Positions 6,469-14,492 of a DNA stretch of 17,749 nucleotides are shown here, one piece after another. The stretch's first letter is position 1. Every line of letters begins with the position of its first letter. The notes beneath the pieces are model-generated. The model did no database searches. It had not been told where the DNA came from and saw only the letters and a program-made list of their open reading frames with translations. Location of the stretch: NCBI GenBank assembly GCA_019419455.1, contig DXZW01000035.1, positions 1 to 17,749 on the forward strand. Direction: 5' to 3'. Both the position numbers and the translations under genes were made by a program. This DNA is from Collinsella sp. (lineage in GTDB: Bacteria; Actinomycetota; Coriobacteriia; Coriobacteriales; Coriobacteriaceae).

Positions 6469-6514
6469 GGCTGCGATGGGCTGCTCGATACAACAAACCG
6501 CTAAACTAATGCAT

Positions 6515-6568
6515 GGCGTGCGGCGGCAACATTGCTGCACGCCTTGTCAGCAAGGCCGTTTTGCGGCC
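6515..6568 (+). promoter_or_regulatory. upp 5' leader with two hairpins
   Basis: GGCGTGC (6515-6521) pairs with GCACGCC (6537-6543), with an inner GCAA/TTGC pairing. A second small hairpin, GGCCG (6554-6558)/CGGCC (6564-6568), has loop TTTTG and ends seven bases before the upp ribosome site (AAAGGGG, 6575-6581). They could be part of the glpK-upp boundary or a leader control region. No known riboswitch is recognised. Confidence 0.35.
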
Positions 6569-6591
6569 GCAACGAAAGGGGCAATCAATCC

Positions 6592-7239
6592 ATGACCGTC
6601 ACCTACGATGCGTCCCGTGTGACGCTTGTCGATCACCCGCTCGTCCAGCACAAGCTGTCGATCCTGCGCGACAAAAACACCGGCACCAACCAGTTCCGTC
6701 AGCTCGTGCGCGAACTCGCGCTTTTTGACGGCTACGAGGCCATGCGCGACCTGCCCATGGAAGACGTCGAGGTCGAGACCCCCATCACTACCGCCACGTT
6801 CAAACAGCTTGCCGGCAAGAAACTCGCCATCGTGCCCATCCTGCGTGCGGGCCTCGGCATGGTCGACGGCATCCTCGACTTGGTGCCCTCTGCTCGCGTG
6901 GGCCACATCGGCATGGAGCGCGACGAGGTCACCCACGAGCCGCACGAGTATTACTGCAAGATGCCCAAGGATATCGACCAGCGCATCTGCCTGGTCGTCG
7001 ACCCCATGCTCGCCACGGGCGGTTCGGCCGAGATGGCCATCAGCTACCTGCGCGAGCGCGGTGTCAAGGACATCCGCATGCTGTGCATCGTCGCGGCCCC
7101 CGAGGGCCTCAAGTCGCTGACCGAGAAGGACCCAGATGTGCATATCTATACCTGCGCCATCGACGACCATCTCAACGAGGCTGCCTACATCGTTCCCGGC
7201 CTCGGCGACGCCGGCGACCGCATCTACGGCACGCTCTAG
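6592..7239 (+). CDS. upp: Uracil phosphoribosyltransferase
   Basis: Upp converts uracil and PRPP to UMP in pyrimidine salvage. ATG 6592 follows AAAGGGG (6575-6581). The frame stays open upstream, but only this start gives the usual family length (215 residues; typical 208-210). Motifs are the early HPLVQHKLSILRDKNTGTNQFR segment (seen as HPLVQHKL, LRDK and FR), VPILRAGLGMVDG, the PRPP loop VDPMLATGGSA with D137 and T142, and the uracil-binding C-terminus PGLGDAGDRIYGT. All key residues are present. The gene lies between glpK and the atp operon; a hairpin follows the stop codon. Confidence 0.97.
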   Translation: MTVTYDASRVTLVDHPLVQHKLSILRDKNTGTNQFRQLVRELALFDGYEAMRDLPMEDVEVETPITTATFKQLAGKKLAIVPILRAGLGMVDGILDLVPSARVGHIGMERDEVTHEPHEYYCKMPKDIDQRICLVVDPMLATGGSAEMAISYLRERGVKDIRMLCIVAAPEGLKSLTEKDPDVHIYTCAIDDHLNEAAYIVPGLGDAGDRIYGTL

Positions 7240-7281
7240 TCGCTGGGCTAAGACGGCCGCGGCTGCAAATACGAAGAAACG

Positions 7282-7316
7282 GTGCGCGCGGACGAACAAA
7301 AGGCGACCGCGCGCAC
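7282..7316 (+). terminator. Terminator-like hairpin after upp
   Basis: GTGCGCGCGG (7282-7291) pairs perfectly with CCGCGCGCAC (7307-7316) over a 15-base loop. A clean T-run does not follow directly; the nearest T-rich stretch is around 7333-7337. It may terminate upp weakly or act with Rho. Confidence 0.5.
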
Positions 7317-7431
7317 TCCTGTTAACGGACGTTTTGCCCTGCAGGGTTCGAGAAAAACGTATTACCGTACCTGCGGCATAAAGATGGTCTTAAGAAAACG
7401 AACAGGTGCGTATTAACCGATGCTTTTTCGG

Positions 7432-7459
7432 TTGTACTTTAGCGATTGGCTCGTACAAT
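7432..7459 (+). promoter_or_regulatory. Candidate atp operon promoter
   Basis: TTGTAC (7432-7437) and TACAAT (7454-7459) are separated by 16 bases, about 60 bases ahead of the first gene. The -10 context CGTACAAT repeats that of the prmC promoter. The inverted repeat CGTACCTG (7367-7374)/CAGGTGCG (about 7402-7409) lies upstream and could bind a regulator. Confidence 0.6.
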
Positions 7460-7520
7460 AGTCACCAATGTTTGGCGGGAACTGTTCTGTGAAGCGTTAA
7501 AAAGGAAAGTGAGGACGCCA

Positions 7521-7832
7521 GTGTTTCAGATAGCCGATCTGCTCGCTATCGTTGCAGGCGCCATCGCGGGCGCAATTGCCTTCCTTCCCTTTGTCTTTGC
7601 GCTCAAGCCGGTTCTTGACGATAAACAGAATGCGGACATGCTCAAGGGTATGGTGAGTCTGGCGGTCTCGGCAATCGCCCTGCTCGTCTTTACCTTGGTT
7701 GTGTTTGTGTTGTTCGGAGAGGCATTTCGCATGTTCCTCCTGGGCGAGGCGATCGGCTTCGTGGCCTTTATGGCCGCCTGCACGGTTCGCGTCGCCAAGG
7801 CGCTGCGAGATCCTCATGAGGTCGAAAGGTAA
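7521..7832 (+). CDS. Small membrane protein leading the atp operon (AtpI position)
   Basis: I do not recognise the family firmly. The position directly upstream of atpB is that of atpI, the Fo assembly factor that helps build the c-ring. From GTG 7521 (GAGGA at 7511-7515, five bases away) the product is 103 residues with three hydrophobic segments: about 7-28 (LLAIVAGAIAGAIAFLPFVF), 44-65 and 67-88. The last is followed by a basic end (RVAKALRDPHEVER). The AtpI glycine pattern is not obvious. GTG 7509 or TTG 7446 are alternative starts, but TTG 7446 would fall inside the promoter. The stop lies three bases before atpB. The assignment as an AtpI analogue is positional inference. Confidence 0.65.
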   Translation: MFQIADLLAIVAGAIAGAIAFLPFVFALKPVLDDKQNADMLKGMVSLAVSAIALLVFTLVVFVLFGEAFRMFLLGEAIGFVAFMAACTVRVAKALRDPHEVER

Positions 7833-7835
7833 GTC

Positions 7836-8639
7836 GTGGAAATTTTTGAAAAGCTGCCTGATGAGATTAATCATCTGGTCAGCGAGTTCAGCTCCACCCC
7901 TGTCGTGGGCGATCTGAGCTGCGGCATCACGCAGTACTCGTTTTGGCTGATCGTCTCCACGATCGTGCTCCTGATCGTCCTGGCCGTGTTCAAGAAGAAG
8001 CAGACCCTGGTTCCCAAGGGCTTCTTCGTCAACGGTTTCGAGTACATCATCGAGTACGTCGAGAACGATATCGGCAAGGGCGTCGTGGGTGAGAACTGGA
8101 AGAAGCACTTCCCGTTCCTGTGCTCGCTTTTCCTGTTCATCCTGATCAACAACATGATCGGTCTGATCCCGGGAATGAAGCCCGGCACCGGCGCAATCGG
8201 CTCCACCGCCGCGCTCGCCATCTTCGCCTTCGTGTACTTCATCTACTACGGATGCAAGGCTCACGGCGTGATCGGCTACATCAAGAGCCTCGCCCCGCAG
8301 GGCGTGAGCTTCCCGATGAACGTGCTCGTGTGGGTCGTCGAGCTTTTCTCGACCTTCCTGCGCCTCATCACGCTCGCCGTCCGTCTGTTCTGCAACATGT
8401 TCGCAGGACACGTGGTCATGGGCTCGTTCGCCATCATGGCGAGCATGTTCATGCAGCCGCTGCTTCAGCAGGTTTCCGCGGCCCACGCCGTCGGCGCTCT
8501 GCCTTCGCTGGCCTGGCTTGCCATCCTCATCCTGATCTATGCGATCGAGCTTGTGGTCGGCGCCATCCAGGCTTACGTCTTCACGGTCCTTACCGCCGTG
8601 TATGTCTCCGAGGCGGAGGAGGTCGCGGAGGAGGAGTAG
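7836..8639 (+). CDS. atpB: F1Fo ATP synthase subunit a
   Basis: Subunit a forms the proton half-channels of Fo against the c-ring. The 267-residue product has several membrane helices. The essential arginine is in LAVRLFCNMFAGH (R183), the counterpart of R210 in E. coli. The last helix has IELVVGAIQAYVFTVL, matching the conserved Glu/Gln face. PFLCSLFLFILINNMIGLIPG is the usual N-part signature (seen as LINNMIGLIPG). The position of E. coli E219 is His here (AGHVV), as in other lineages. The start is GTG 7836 with GAAAGG (7824-7829) upstream. The C-terminus ends in an acidic tail (SEAEEVAEEE). Confidence 0.96.
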   Translation: MEIFEKLPDEINHLVSEFSSTPVVGDLSCGITQYSFWLIVSTIVLLIVLAVFKKKQTLVPKGFFVNGFEYIIEYVENDIGKGVVGENWKKHFPFLCSLFLFILINNMIGLIPGMKPGTGAIGSTAALAIFAFVYFIYYGCKAHGVIGYIKSLAPQGVSFPMNVLVWVVELFSTFLRLITLAVRLFCNMFAGHVVMGSFAIMASMFMQPLLQQVSAAHAVGALPSLAWLAILILIYAIELVVGAIQAYVFTVLTAVYVSEAEEVAEEE

Positions 8640-8763
8640 TCTTCCGTTCGCGCCTTAAAGGTAAGGCAATTCGTTAAACCACCGGTGCCCGTACCCATGG
8701 AGCCCGGTAGTTATAAAAAGGTTATCCTGCGTGAAATAAGACACGCACGACAAAGGAGGAATC
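8640..8763 (+). promoter_or_regulatory. atpB-atpE spacer with hairpin and strong ribosome site
   Basis: ACCGGTGC (8681-8688) pairs with GCCCGGT (8702-8708), leaving one bulged T and a 13-base loop. AAAGGAGGA (8752-8760) then stands three bases before the atpE GTG, one of the strongest ribosome sites in the window. The c subunit is needed in about ten copies per complex, so a longer spacer with a hairpin and strong initiation signal fits differential expression; this is inference. Confidence 0.45.
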
Positions 8764-8958
8764 GTGGGAGTTATCGGTTACGGTCTCGGTGTTATCGGCG
8801 CTGGTCTTGCTATCGGCCTGTCTGCTCTGGGTGCTACGGGTGCTATGGCCCGTCAGCCTGAGGTCCAGGGCCGCGTGTTCACCGTCTTCATCATGGGCTC
8901 CGCCTTCGGCGAGGCTCTGGCTCTGATCGGCTTCGTTGTCGCGCTGATCGTTAAATAG
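8764..8958 (+). CDS. atpE: F1Fo ATP synthase subunit c
   Basis: Subunit c oligomerises into the rotor ring. The 64-residue product is two membrane helices joined by the polar loop ARQPEVQGR (29-37). Helix 1 carries a glycine-rich face (GLGVIGAGLAIG). Helix 2 holds the ion-binding carboxylate E50 in SAFGEALALIG. The residues after Glu are Ala-Leu rather than Ser/Thr, and the first helix lacks the Gln used by sodium-binding rings, which favours proton coupling by family knowledge. At 64 residues it is shorter than usual (70-90); the shortening is at the N-terminus, and an in-frame stop upstream rules out a longer start. Confidence 0.95.
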   Translation: MGVIGYGLGVIGAGLAIGLSALGATGAMARQPEVQGRVFTVFIMGSAFGEALALIGFVVALIVK

Positions 8959-8973
8959 CACGGAGCGTCAAGT

Positions 8974-9576
8974 ATGAATCTTTCATCCCAGAAGAGCGCG
9001 ATCGCACTCTCCGCGTCCGCGGCCGCGCTGCTCATGCCGGTTTCCGCGTTCGCCGAGGACGGCGCTGCCGGTGCGGACATCCTCATCCCTAAGATGGCGG
9101 AGTTCATCCCGGCGCTCATCGCCTTCCTGATTATCTGGATCGTGCTGGCCAAGGTCGCCCTGCCGGGCATCATGAAAACCATGGAGGAGCGCGGCAAGAA
9201 GATCGAGGAGAGCCTCGACGAGGCCGAGAAGACCAAGCAGGAGGCTATCGCCAAGCGCGCTGAGTCCGACTCGATCGTCACCGACGCCCGTCGTCAGGCT
9301 GCCGACATTGTTCTCGAGGCCCGTAAGGACGCCGAGTCCGAGCGCGCCCGTATCATCGAGGCTGCTCACAAGGAGGCCGAGGAGATCATCGCCAAGGCCC
9401 ATACGACCGTCGAGGACGAGCGCAAGTCCATCTACGCCGGTGCCGCGAGCTCCATCGCCGACCTGTCCGTTGCCGTCGCCATCAAGATCGTGGGCGAGGC
9501 ACTCGAGGACGAGGCCGAGCAGAAGAAGCTCATCGAGCGCTACATCCAGGAAGCAGGTAGCCTGAATGCCGACTAG
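8974..9576 (+). CDS. atpF: F1Fo ATP synthase subunit b
   Basis: Subunit b is the peripheral stalk that holds F1 against Fo. The 200-residue product has a membrane anchor at about 44-63 (FIPALIAFLIIWIVLAKVAL). A long charged coiled coil rich in Glu, Lys and Ala follows to about residue 165. Before the anchor, residues 1-27 look like a Sec signal peptide: Lys7, a hydrophobic core ALSASAAALLMPV, and AFA at 25-27 followed by acidic residues. The start ATG 8974 has GGAG at 8962-8965. It overlaps atpH by 11 bases. Confidence 0.94.
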   Translation: MNLSSQKSAIALSASAAALLMPVSAFAEDGAAGADILIPKMAEFIPALIAFLIIWIVLAKVALPGIMKTMEERGKKIEESLDEAEKTKQEAIAKRAESDSIVTDARRQAADIVLEARKDAESERARIIEAAHKEAEEIIAKAHTTVEDERKSIYAGAASSIADLSVAVAIKIVGEALEDEAEQKKLIERYIQEAGSLNAD

Positions 9577-10042
9577 CCGCTATCAGGACAAGGTGCTCGA
9601 GACCTACGCGCGCTCCCTTCTGGAAGCCGCTAAGGCCGAGAACCATGTGTTCGAGGACCTCGAGATGATCGAGCGCCTGGCTTCTGCCAGCCCCGAGATC
9701 ATCGCCGTGCTCGACACCATGTCCAAGCGCGACCAGCTCGACCTTCTTTCCAAGGTGGCAGCTGCCTTTAAGTATGTTGCCGAGGAAGACGAGGATGTAG
9801 TGGGCGTGACCGTCACCACGGCGATCCCGCTCGACGACGAGCTGCGTCAAACCATCACTAAGAAATGCGAGCAGGACTTCGGCCGCAAGGTATTCCTTAT
9901 CGAGCAGGTCGACCCGTCTATCGTGGGCGGCCTGGTGCTCGAGGCTCGCGGCGAGCGTCGTGACATTTCCGTCAAGACGCAGCTGCGCATTGCGCAGGAG
10001 ACCCTCGCAAACTCTGCTAATTCATACGGAGGTGAAGCCTAA
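9566..10042 (+). CDS. atpH: F1Fo ATP synthase subunit delta
   Basis: Delta joins the b stalk to the top of F1. The 158-residue product is a little shorter than E. coli delta (177). It starts YQDKVLETYARSLLEAAKAE and ends with GGLVLEARGERRDISVKTQL, the C-terminal signature of the OSCP/delta family. ATG 9566 lies inside the last codons of atpF, so translation is probably coupled. Its TAA shares a base with the atpA ATG. Confidence 0.93.
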   Translation: MPTSRYQDKVLETYARSLLEAAKAENHVFEDLEMIERLASASPEIIAVLDTMSKRDQLDLLSKVAAAFKYVAEEDEDVVGVTVTTAIPLDDELRQTITKKCEQDFGRKVFLIEQVDPSIVGGLVLEARGERRDISVKTQLRIAQETLANSANSYGGEA

Positions 10043-11640
10043 TGTCCGAAACCCTCAATGCCCAGGATATCGCCAAGAAACTGCAGGAGCAGCTCACGAG
10101 CCTCTCCGCGACGGTCGATACGCATGAGGTTTCAACGGTCGACGAGGTGGGCGACGGCATCGCGCGCGTCTCCGGCCTCAAGAGCGCCATGGCGGGCGAG
10201 CTTCTGGAGTTCAAGAGCTCCGATACCGGTGAGACCGTCTTCGGCCTTGCCCAGAACCTTGACCGTGACGAGGTCGGCGCCGTTCTGTTTGGTGCCGTCG
10301 ACTCCATCAAGGAAGGCGACGAGTGCCGCACCACTGGCCGCATTATGGATATCCCCGTGAGCCGTGCCATGCTCGGCCGCGTCGTCAATCCGCTCGGCCA
10401 GCCCATCGACGGCCTGGGCGACATCGTCGCCACGCACCGTCGCCCCATCGAGTTCAAGGCCCCCGGCGTCATCGACCGTACCCCGGTGTGTGAGCCGGTT
10501 CAGACCGGTCTGCTCGCTATCGACTCCATGGTGCCTATTGGCCGCGGTCAGCGTGAGCTCATCATCGGCGACCGTAAGACCGGTAAGACCGCCATCGCCA
10601 TCGACGCTATCCTCAACCAGCGCGGCAAGGGCATGGTCTGCATCTATGTCGCCATCGGCCAGAAGGCCTCCACGGTTGCCAACATCCGCGAGACCCTCGC
10701 TCAGCACGGTGCGCTCGACTACACCATCATCGTTTCGGCCACCGCTGCCGATTCCGCCCCTATGCAGTACATCGCGCCTATGGCCGGTGCCGCTATCGGC
10801 GAGTTCTTCATGTACAACGGCGAGGACGGCAAGCCCGCCAGCGAGACCAACCCCGGCGGTCACGTGCTCGTCATCTACGACGACCTGTCCAAGCAGGCTG
10901 TGGCCTACCGTCAGATGTCGCTGACGCTGCATCGTCCGCCCGGACGCGAGGCCTATCCTGGCGACATCTTCTACCTGCACTCTCGTCTGCTCGAGCGTGC
11001 AGTCAAGATGTCCAAGAAGAACGGTTACGGCTCCATGACGGCTCTGCCGATCATCGAGACCCAGGACGGTGACGTCTCGGCCTACATTCCGACCAACGTC
11101 ATTTCCATTACCGATGGTCAGATCTACCTGCAGTCCGAGCTCTTCTTCCAGGGCCAGCGCCCGGCAGTCGACGTGGGCATTTCCGTGTCCCGCGTCGGTG
11201 GCGACGCGCAGACCAAGGCTATGAAACAGGTCGCCGGCAACCTCCGTCTGGACCTTGCTTCGTACCAGGAGCTCGCCGGCTTTACGCAGTTCGGCTCCGA
11301 CCTCGACGAGGCCACGCAAAAGCAGCTTACCCACGGCGCTCGCATGACTGAGCTCCTTAAGCAGCCGCGCTACAAGCCGTTCGAGGTTTCCGAGCAGATT
11401 GTTACGCTGTTCGCTGGCAACGAGGGCTTCCTGGATGACCTTGAGATCGCCGACGTGCTGCCTTTCCGTGCCGAGCTCATCGAGTACATGGACAATGGCT
11501 TTGGCTCGCTGCTCGACAAGGTTCGCGCCAAGAAGATCGATGATGACACCAAGGCTGAGCTCTTGCGCGTCATCGGCGACTTCAAGCAGCAGTTCATGGC
11601 CAAGCACCATTCGGATGTTTCTGGATCAGAGGAGAACTAA
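10042..11640 (+). CDS. atpA: F1Fo ATP synthase subunit alpha
   Basis: Alpha forms the non-catalytic nucleotide sites of the F1 hexamer. The 532-residue product has the N-terminal beta-barrel, the P-loop GDRKTGKT (176-183), the signature region with LHRPPGREAYPGDIFYLHSR, and a helical C-terminal domain. ATG 10042 follows GGAGGTG (10028-10034) and overlaps the atpH stop as TAATG. The last residues (HHSDVSGSEEN) form a short polar tail. Nothing suggests loss of function. Confidence 0.98.
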   Translation: MSETLNAQDIAKKLQEQLTSLSATVDTHEVSTVDEVGDGIARVSGLKSAMAGELLEFKSSDTGETVFGLAQNLDRDEVGAVLFGAVDSIKEGDECRTTGRIMDIPVSRAMLGRVVNPLGQPIDGLGDIVATHRRPIEFKAPGVIDRTPVCEPVQTGLLAIDSMVPIGRGQRELIIGDRKTGKTAIAIDAILNQRGKGMVCIYVAIGQKASTVANIRETLAQHGALDYTIIVSATAADSAPMQYIAPMAGAAIGEFFMYNGEDGKPASETNPGGHVLVIYDDLSKQAVAYRQMSLTLHRPPGREAYPGDIFYLHSRLLERAVKMSKKNGYGSMTALPIIETQDGDVSAYIPTNVISITDGQIYLQSELFFQGQRPAVDVGISVSRVGGDAQTKAMKQVAGNLRLDLASYQELAGFTQFGSDLDEATQKQLTHGARMTELLKQPRYKPFEVSEQIVTLFAGNEGFLDDLEIADVLPFRAELIEYMDNGFGSLLDKVRAKKIDDDTKAELLRVIGDFKQQFMAKHHSDVSGSEEN

Positions 11641-11645
11641 GCCCC

Positions 11646-12554
11646 ATGGCCAACCTTCGCGACATTAAGAAGCGAATCTCCTCGGTTACCACGACCAAGC
11701 AGATCACGCGCACGATGGAGATGGTCTCTACGGCCAAGATCCGTCGTGCCCTCGATCGCTCCAAGCAGGCCGAGCCCTATAAGGAGGCGCTGACCGACGT
11801 CATGTTGACGGTCGCCGGCGACGCCTCCTGTTCGGGCACCGATCCCATGCTGCAGAAGCATGAGAGCGTCAAGCATGGCCTGATTGTCGTTATTGCCTCG
11901 GACCGCGGCCTTGCCGGCGGTTTCAATACGACGGTGGAGCGCACGGCCGAAAAGCTCGCCGCTTCTTGGGCGAACGACGGCATCGAGTGCGAGATCATCG
12001 CGTGTGGGCGCAAACCGGCCACGTATTTCCGTGACCGCGCAAACGTCGTCATGCACTTTGAGGGCAACTCCTCTGAGCCCGATTTCAATCAGGCCCGCAT
12101 GATCTCCTCTCATATCTGCGATGCGTATCGTGCCGGTGAGCTTGACCGTGTCGAGCTTGTCTACCACCACGCCAAGAACCGCGTGGATCAGGAGCTTCGC
12201 GTCGAGCATCTGTTGCCGCTCGACCCCGAGATGATCGCTATGGCCCACGGTCCGCGTAAGAACGAGACCGACGCCCCTAAGCGCATCTCGTCCACGTTCG
12301 AGTTCGTGCCCTCTCCCGAGCATGTTCTCGGCAAGCTTGTGCCGTCTTATATCCTGACGGTCATCTACCAGGCCCTGATCGATTCGGCGGCTGCCGAGCA
12401 GGGTGCACGCCGCAAGGCCATGCACTCCGCGACGGAAAACGCCACCGCGATCATCTCGACCCTTACCCGCACGTATAGTCGCGTGCGCCAGGCTTCGATC
12501 ACGACCGAGATTAACGAGATCGTCGGCGGAGCCTCAGCATTGGAGGAACAGTAA
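11646..12554 (+). CDS. atpG: F1Fo ATP synthase subunit gamma
   Basis: Gamma is the central rotor shaft. The 302-residue product begins ANLRDIKKRISSVTTTKQIT with TMEMVSTAKIRRA, the N-terminal helix signature. It ends with ATENATAIISTLTRTYSRVR and QASITTEINEIVGGA, the C-terminal helix signature. The middle alpha/beta domain has the DRGLAGGFNTTV segment. ATG 11646 follows AGAGGAG (11628-11634). The TAA overlaps the atpD ATG as TAATG. Confidence 0.97.
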   Translation: MANLRDIKKRISSVTTTKQITRTMEMVSTAKIRRALDRSKQAEPYKEALTDVMLTVAGDASCSGTDPMLQKHESVKHGLIVVIASDRGLAGGFNTTVERTAEKLAASWANDGIECEIIACGRKPATYFRDRANVVMHFEGNSSEPDFNQARMISSHICDAYRAGELDRVELVYHHAKNRVDQELRVEHLLPLDPEMIAMAHGPRKNETDAPKRISSTFEFVPSPEHVLGKLVPSYILTVIYQALIDSAAAEQGARRKAMHSATENATAIISTLTRTYSRVRQASITTEINEIVGGASALEEQ

Positions 12555-14008
12555 TGGCTAATAACACCGTAAAGCTTGCGGTCGAGGAAGCCACCAAGAA
12601 GACGACTGCCGGTGATGGTCGCATCGTGCGAATCATCGGTCCTGTCGTCGACGTCAAGTTTGACGGTGCGGTGCCCCCGATCTACAACGCGCTCACGGTC
12701 GAGGCCGAGACCCCGATCGGTCATCTGAGCACGATCCTCGAGGTCGAGAGCCAGCTTCCGGGCGGCGTCGTCCGCACGGTCGCCATGTCCTCGACCGACG
12801 GCCTGCAGCGCGGCCTCATCGCCACCGATACCGGTGAGCCCATGAAGATGCCTGTTGGCCCCGAGACGCTCGGCCGTATTTGGAACGTCATGGGCAAGCC
12901 CGTCGACGGCAAGCCCATGCCCGAGGTGGAGGAGTTCTACCCCATCCACCATGCAGCGCCCCGTTTCGACGAGCTCACCACCAAGACCGAGATCTTCGAG
13001 ACCGGCATCAAGGCCGTTGACCTGCTCGAGCCCTACATCCGTGGCGGCAAAACGGGTCTGTTTGGCGGCGCTGGCGTCGGCAAGACCGTTTTGATTCAGG
13101 AGCTCATCAACAACCTCGCCCAGGAGCACGGCGGCACCTCGGTGTTCACCGGCGTCGGCGAGCGTACCCGCGAGGGCACCGACCTGTTCCTCGAGATGAG
13201 CGAGTCTGGCGTTATCGATAAGACCTGCTTGGTCTATGGTCAGATGAACGAGCCGCCCGGAGCGCGTCTGCGCATCGGTCTGGCCGGCCTTACCACCGCT
13301 GAGTATTTCCGTGATCGTGGCCAGGACGTTCTGCTGTTCATCGACAACATCTTCCGCTTCTCCCAGGCAGGTTCCGAGGTTTCCGCACTGCTGGGCCGTA
13401 TGCCGTCCGCCGTTGGTTACCAGCCCACGCTGGCAACCGAGATGGGCGACCTCCAGGAGCGCATTACCTCGACCAAGACGGGTTCCATTACCTCCGTCCA
13501 GGCTGTCTACGTCCCCGCAGACGACCTGACCGACCCGGCGCCTGCCACGACGTTTACGCACCTCGACGCCACCACGGTTCTTTCGCGTAGCATTTCGTCG
13601 CTCGGCCTGTTCCCGGCTATCGACCCGCTCGCGTCTTCCTCCGACGCTCTCGATCCCTCGATCGTCGGCGAGGAGCACTACCGTGTCGCCGTCAAGGTCC
13701 AGGAGCTCCTGCAGGAGTACTCCGACCTTCAGGACATCATCGCCATCCTGGGTATGGACGAGCTGTCCGAGGAGCAGCGCCTTACGGTCAACCGCGCCCG
13801 TAAGATTCAGCAGTTCCTCTCGCAGTCCTTCCACGTCGCCGAGAAGTTCACCGGCAACCCCGGTGTCTACGTCCGCGTCGAGGATACCGTCCGCTCTTTC
13901 GCCGAGATTGTCGACGGCAAGGCCGATGACCTGCCCGAGCAGGCTTTCCGCTATGCTTCCACGATTGAGGACGTGCGCGAGCGCGCCCGCAAGATGGGGG
14001 AGAAGTAG
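12554..14008 (+). CDS. atpD: F1Fo ATP synthase subunit beta (catalytic)
   Basis: Beta carries the catalytic ATP sites. The 484-residue product has the P-loop GGAGVGKT (171-178), the catalytic glutamate segment TGVGERTREG, the Walker B strand VLLFIDNIFRFSQ, and the DELSEEQ loop (402-408), the usual DELSEED with a final Gln. ATG 12554 follows GGAGGA (12542-12547). A long antisense reading frame across this gene is a codon-usage shadow. Confidence 0.98.
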   Translation: MANNTVKLAVEEATKKTTAGDGRIVRIIGPVVDVKFDGAVPPIYNALTVEAETPIGHLSTILEVESQLPGGVVRTVAMSSTDGLQRGLIATDTGEPMKMPVGPETLGRIWNVMGKPVDGKPMPEVEEFYPIHHAAPRFDELTTKTEIFETGIKAVDLLEPYIRGGKTGLFGGAGVGKTVLIQELINNLAQEHGGTSVFTGVGERTREGTDLFLEMSESGVIDKTCLVYGQMNEPPGARLRIGLAGLTTAEYFRDRGQDVLLFIDNIFRFSQAGSEVSALLGRMPSAVGYQPTLATEMGDLQERITSTKTGSITSVQAVYVPADDLTDPAPATTFTHLDATTVLSRSISSLGLFPAIDPLASSSDALDPSIVGEEHYRVAVKVQELLQEYSDLQDIIAILGMDELSEEQRLTVNRARKIQQFLSQSFHVAEKFTGNPGVYVRVEDTVRSFAEIVDGKADDLPEQAFRYASTIEDVRERARKMGEK

Positions 14009-14011
14009 GTT

Positions 14012-14404
14012 ATGCGTATCCGCATCGTGTGCCCCGTGAGCTGCGCCTATGAGGGCGACGCTGCGTTTGTGTCGATTCCGTCCACGGATGGTGAGTTTGG
14101 CGTTCTGCCTGCTCACTCCAGCGAAATCTGCACGATCGACCGTGGTTACGTTCGCGTTTCCGATAAGGCCATGGGCACTGTCGACCACACGTTTGCCGTG
14201 GCCGGCGGCTATGCCCAGGTTGCGGACGATGTCGTGACCGTCCTCGCCGAGCGCGCTTGCGATTTGGCGACCGTCGACGCCGACAAGGTTAAAGCTGATA
14301 TTCAAGGTTTTGAAGAGAAGCTGGGTAATTTGTCGGAGGATGATGCACGCCGCGCCTACCTCTATAATGAAATCGCATGGTGTAAGCTCACGCTTGCCCA
14401 ATAG
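14012..14404 (+). CDS. atpC: F1Fo ATP synthase subunit epsilon
   Basis: Epsilon is part of the rotor foot and can inhibit ATP hydrolysis. The 130-residue product has the beta-sandwich signature (IPSTDGEFGVLPAHSSEICT) and FAVAGGYAQVADDVVTVLAE, followed by a helical C-terminal hairpin. It starts three bases after the atpD stop, with GGGGGAG (13996-14002) upstream. A strong intrinsic terminator 37 bases after its stop ends the atp operon. Confidence 0.95.
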   Translation: MRIRIVCPVSCAYEGDAAFVSIPSTDGEFGVLPAHSSEICTIDRGYVRVSDKAMGTVDHTFAVAGGYAQVADDVVTVLAERACDLATVDADKVKADIQGFEEKLGNLSEDDARRAYLYNEIAWCKLTLAQ

Positions 14405-14440
14405 TCAAACGTCTTAGCGTTCGACCATTTGCGAACACAT

Positions 14441-14479
14441 CATGCCCGGGATGGCCCAGCCACCCCGGGCATGCTTTTT
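14441..14479 (+). terminator. Intrinsic terminator of the atp operon
   Basis: CATGCCCGGG (14441-14450) pairs with CCCGGGCATG (14464-14473), with an inner TGGC/GCCA extension (14452-14455/14459-14462). Five T residues follow at 14475-14479. It lies so close to murA that the T-run ends just before the murA ribosome site. Confidence 0.88.
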
Positions 14480-14492
14480 GAAAGGGTAGACC

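Noticed and set aside
7446..7520. TTG 7446 as start of the first atp-operon gene
   Set aside because: It lies within the promoter, upstream of the expected transcript start.
10132..11610. A 492-residue open frame antisense to atpA
   Set aside because: Same reason: composition shadow of a highly conserved gene with low-complexity translation.
12365..14401. A 678-residue open frame antisense to atpD
   Set aside because: It lies over a strongly conserved gene, has no motif or ribosome site, and arises from GC-rich third-position bias.
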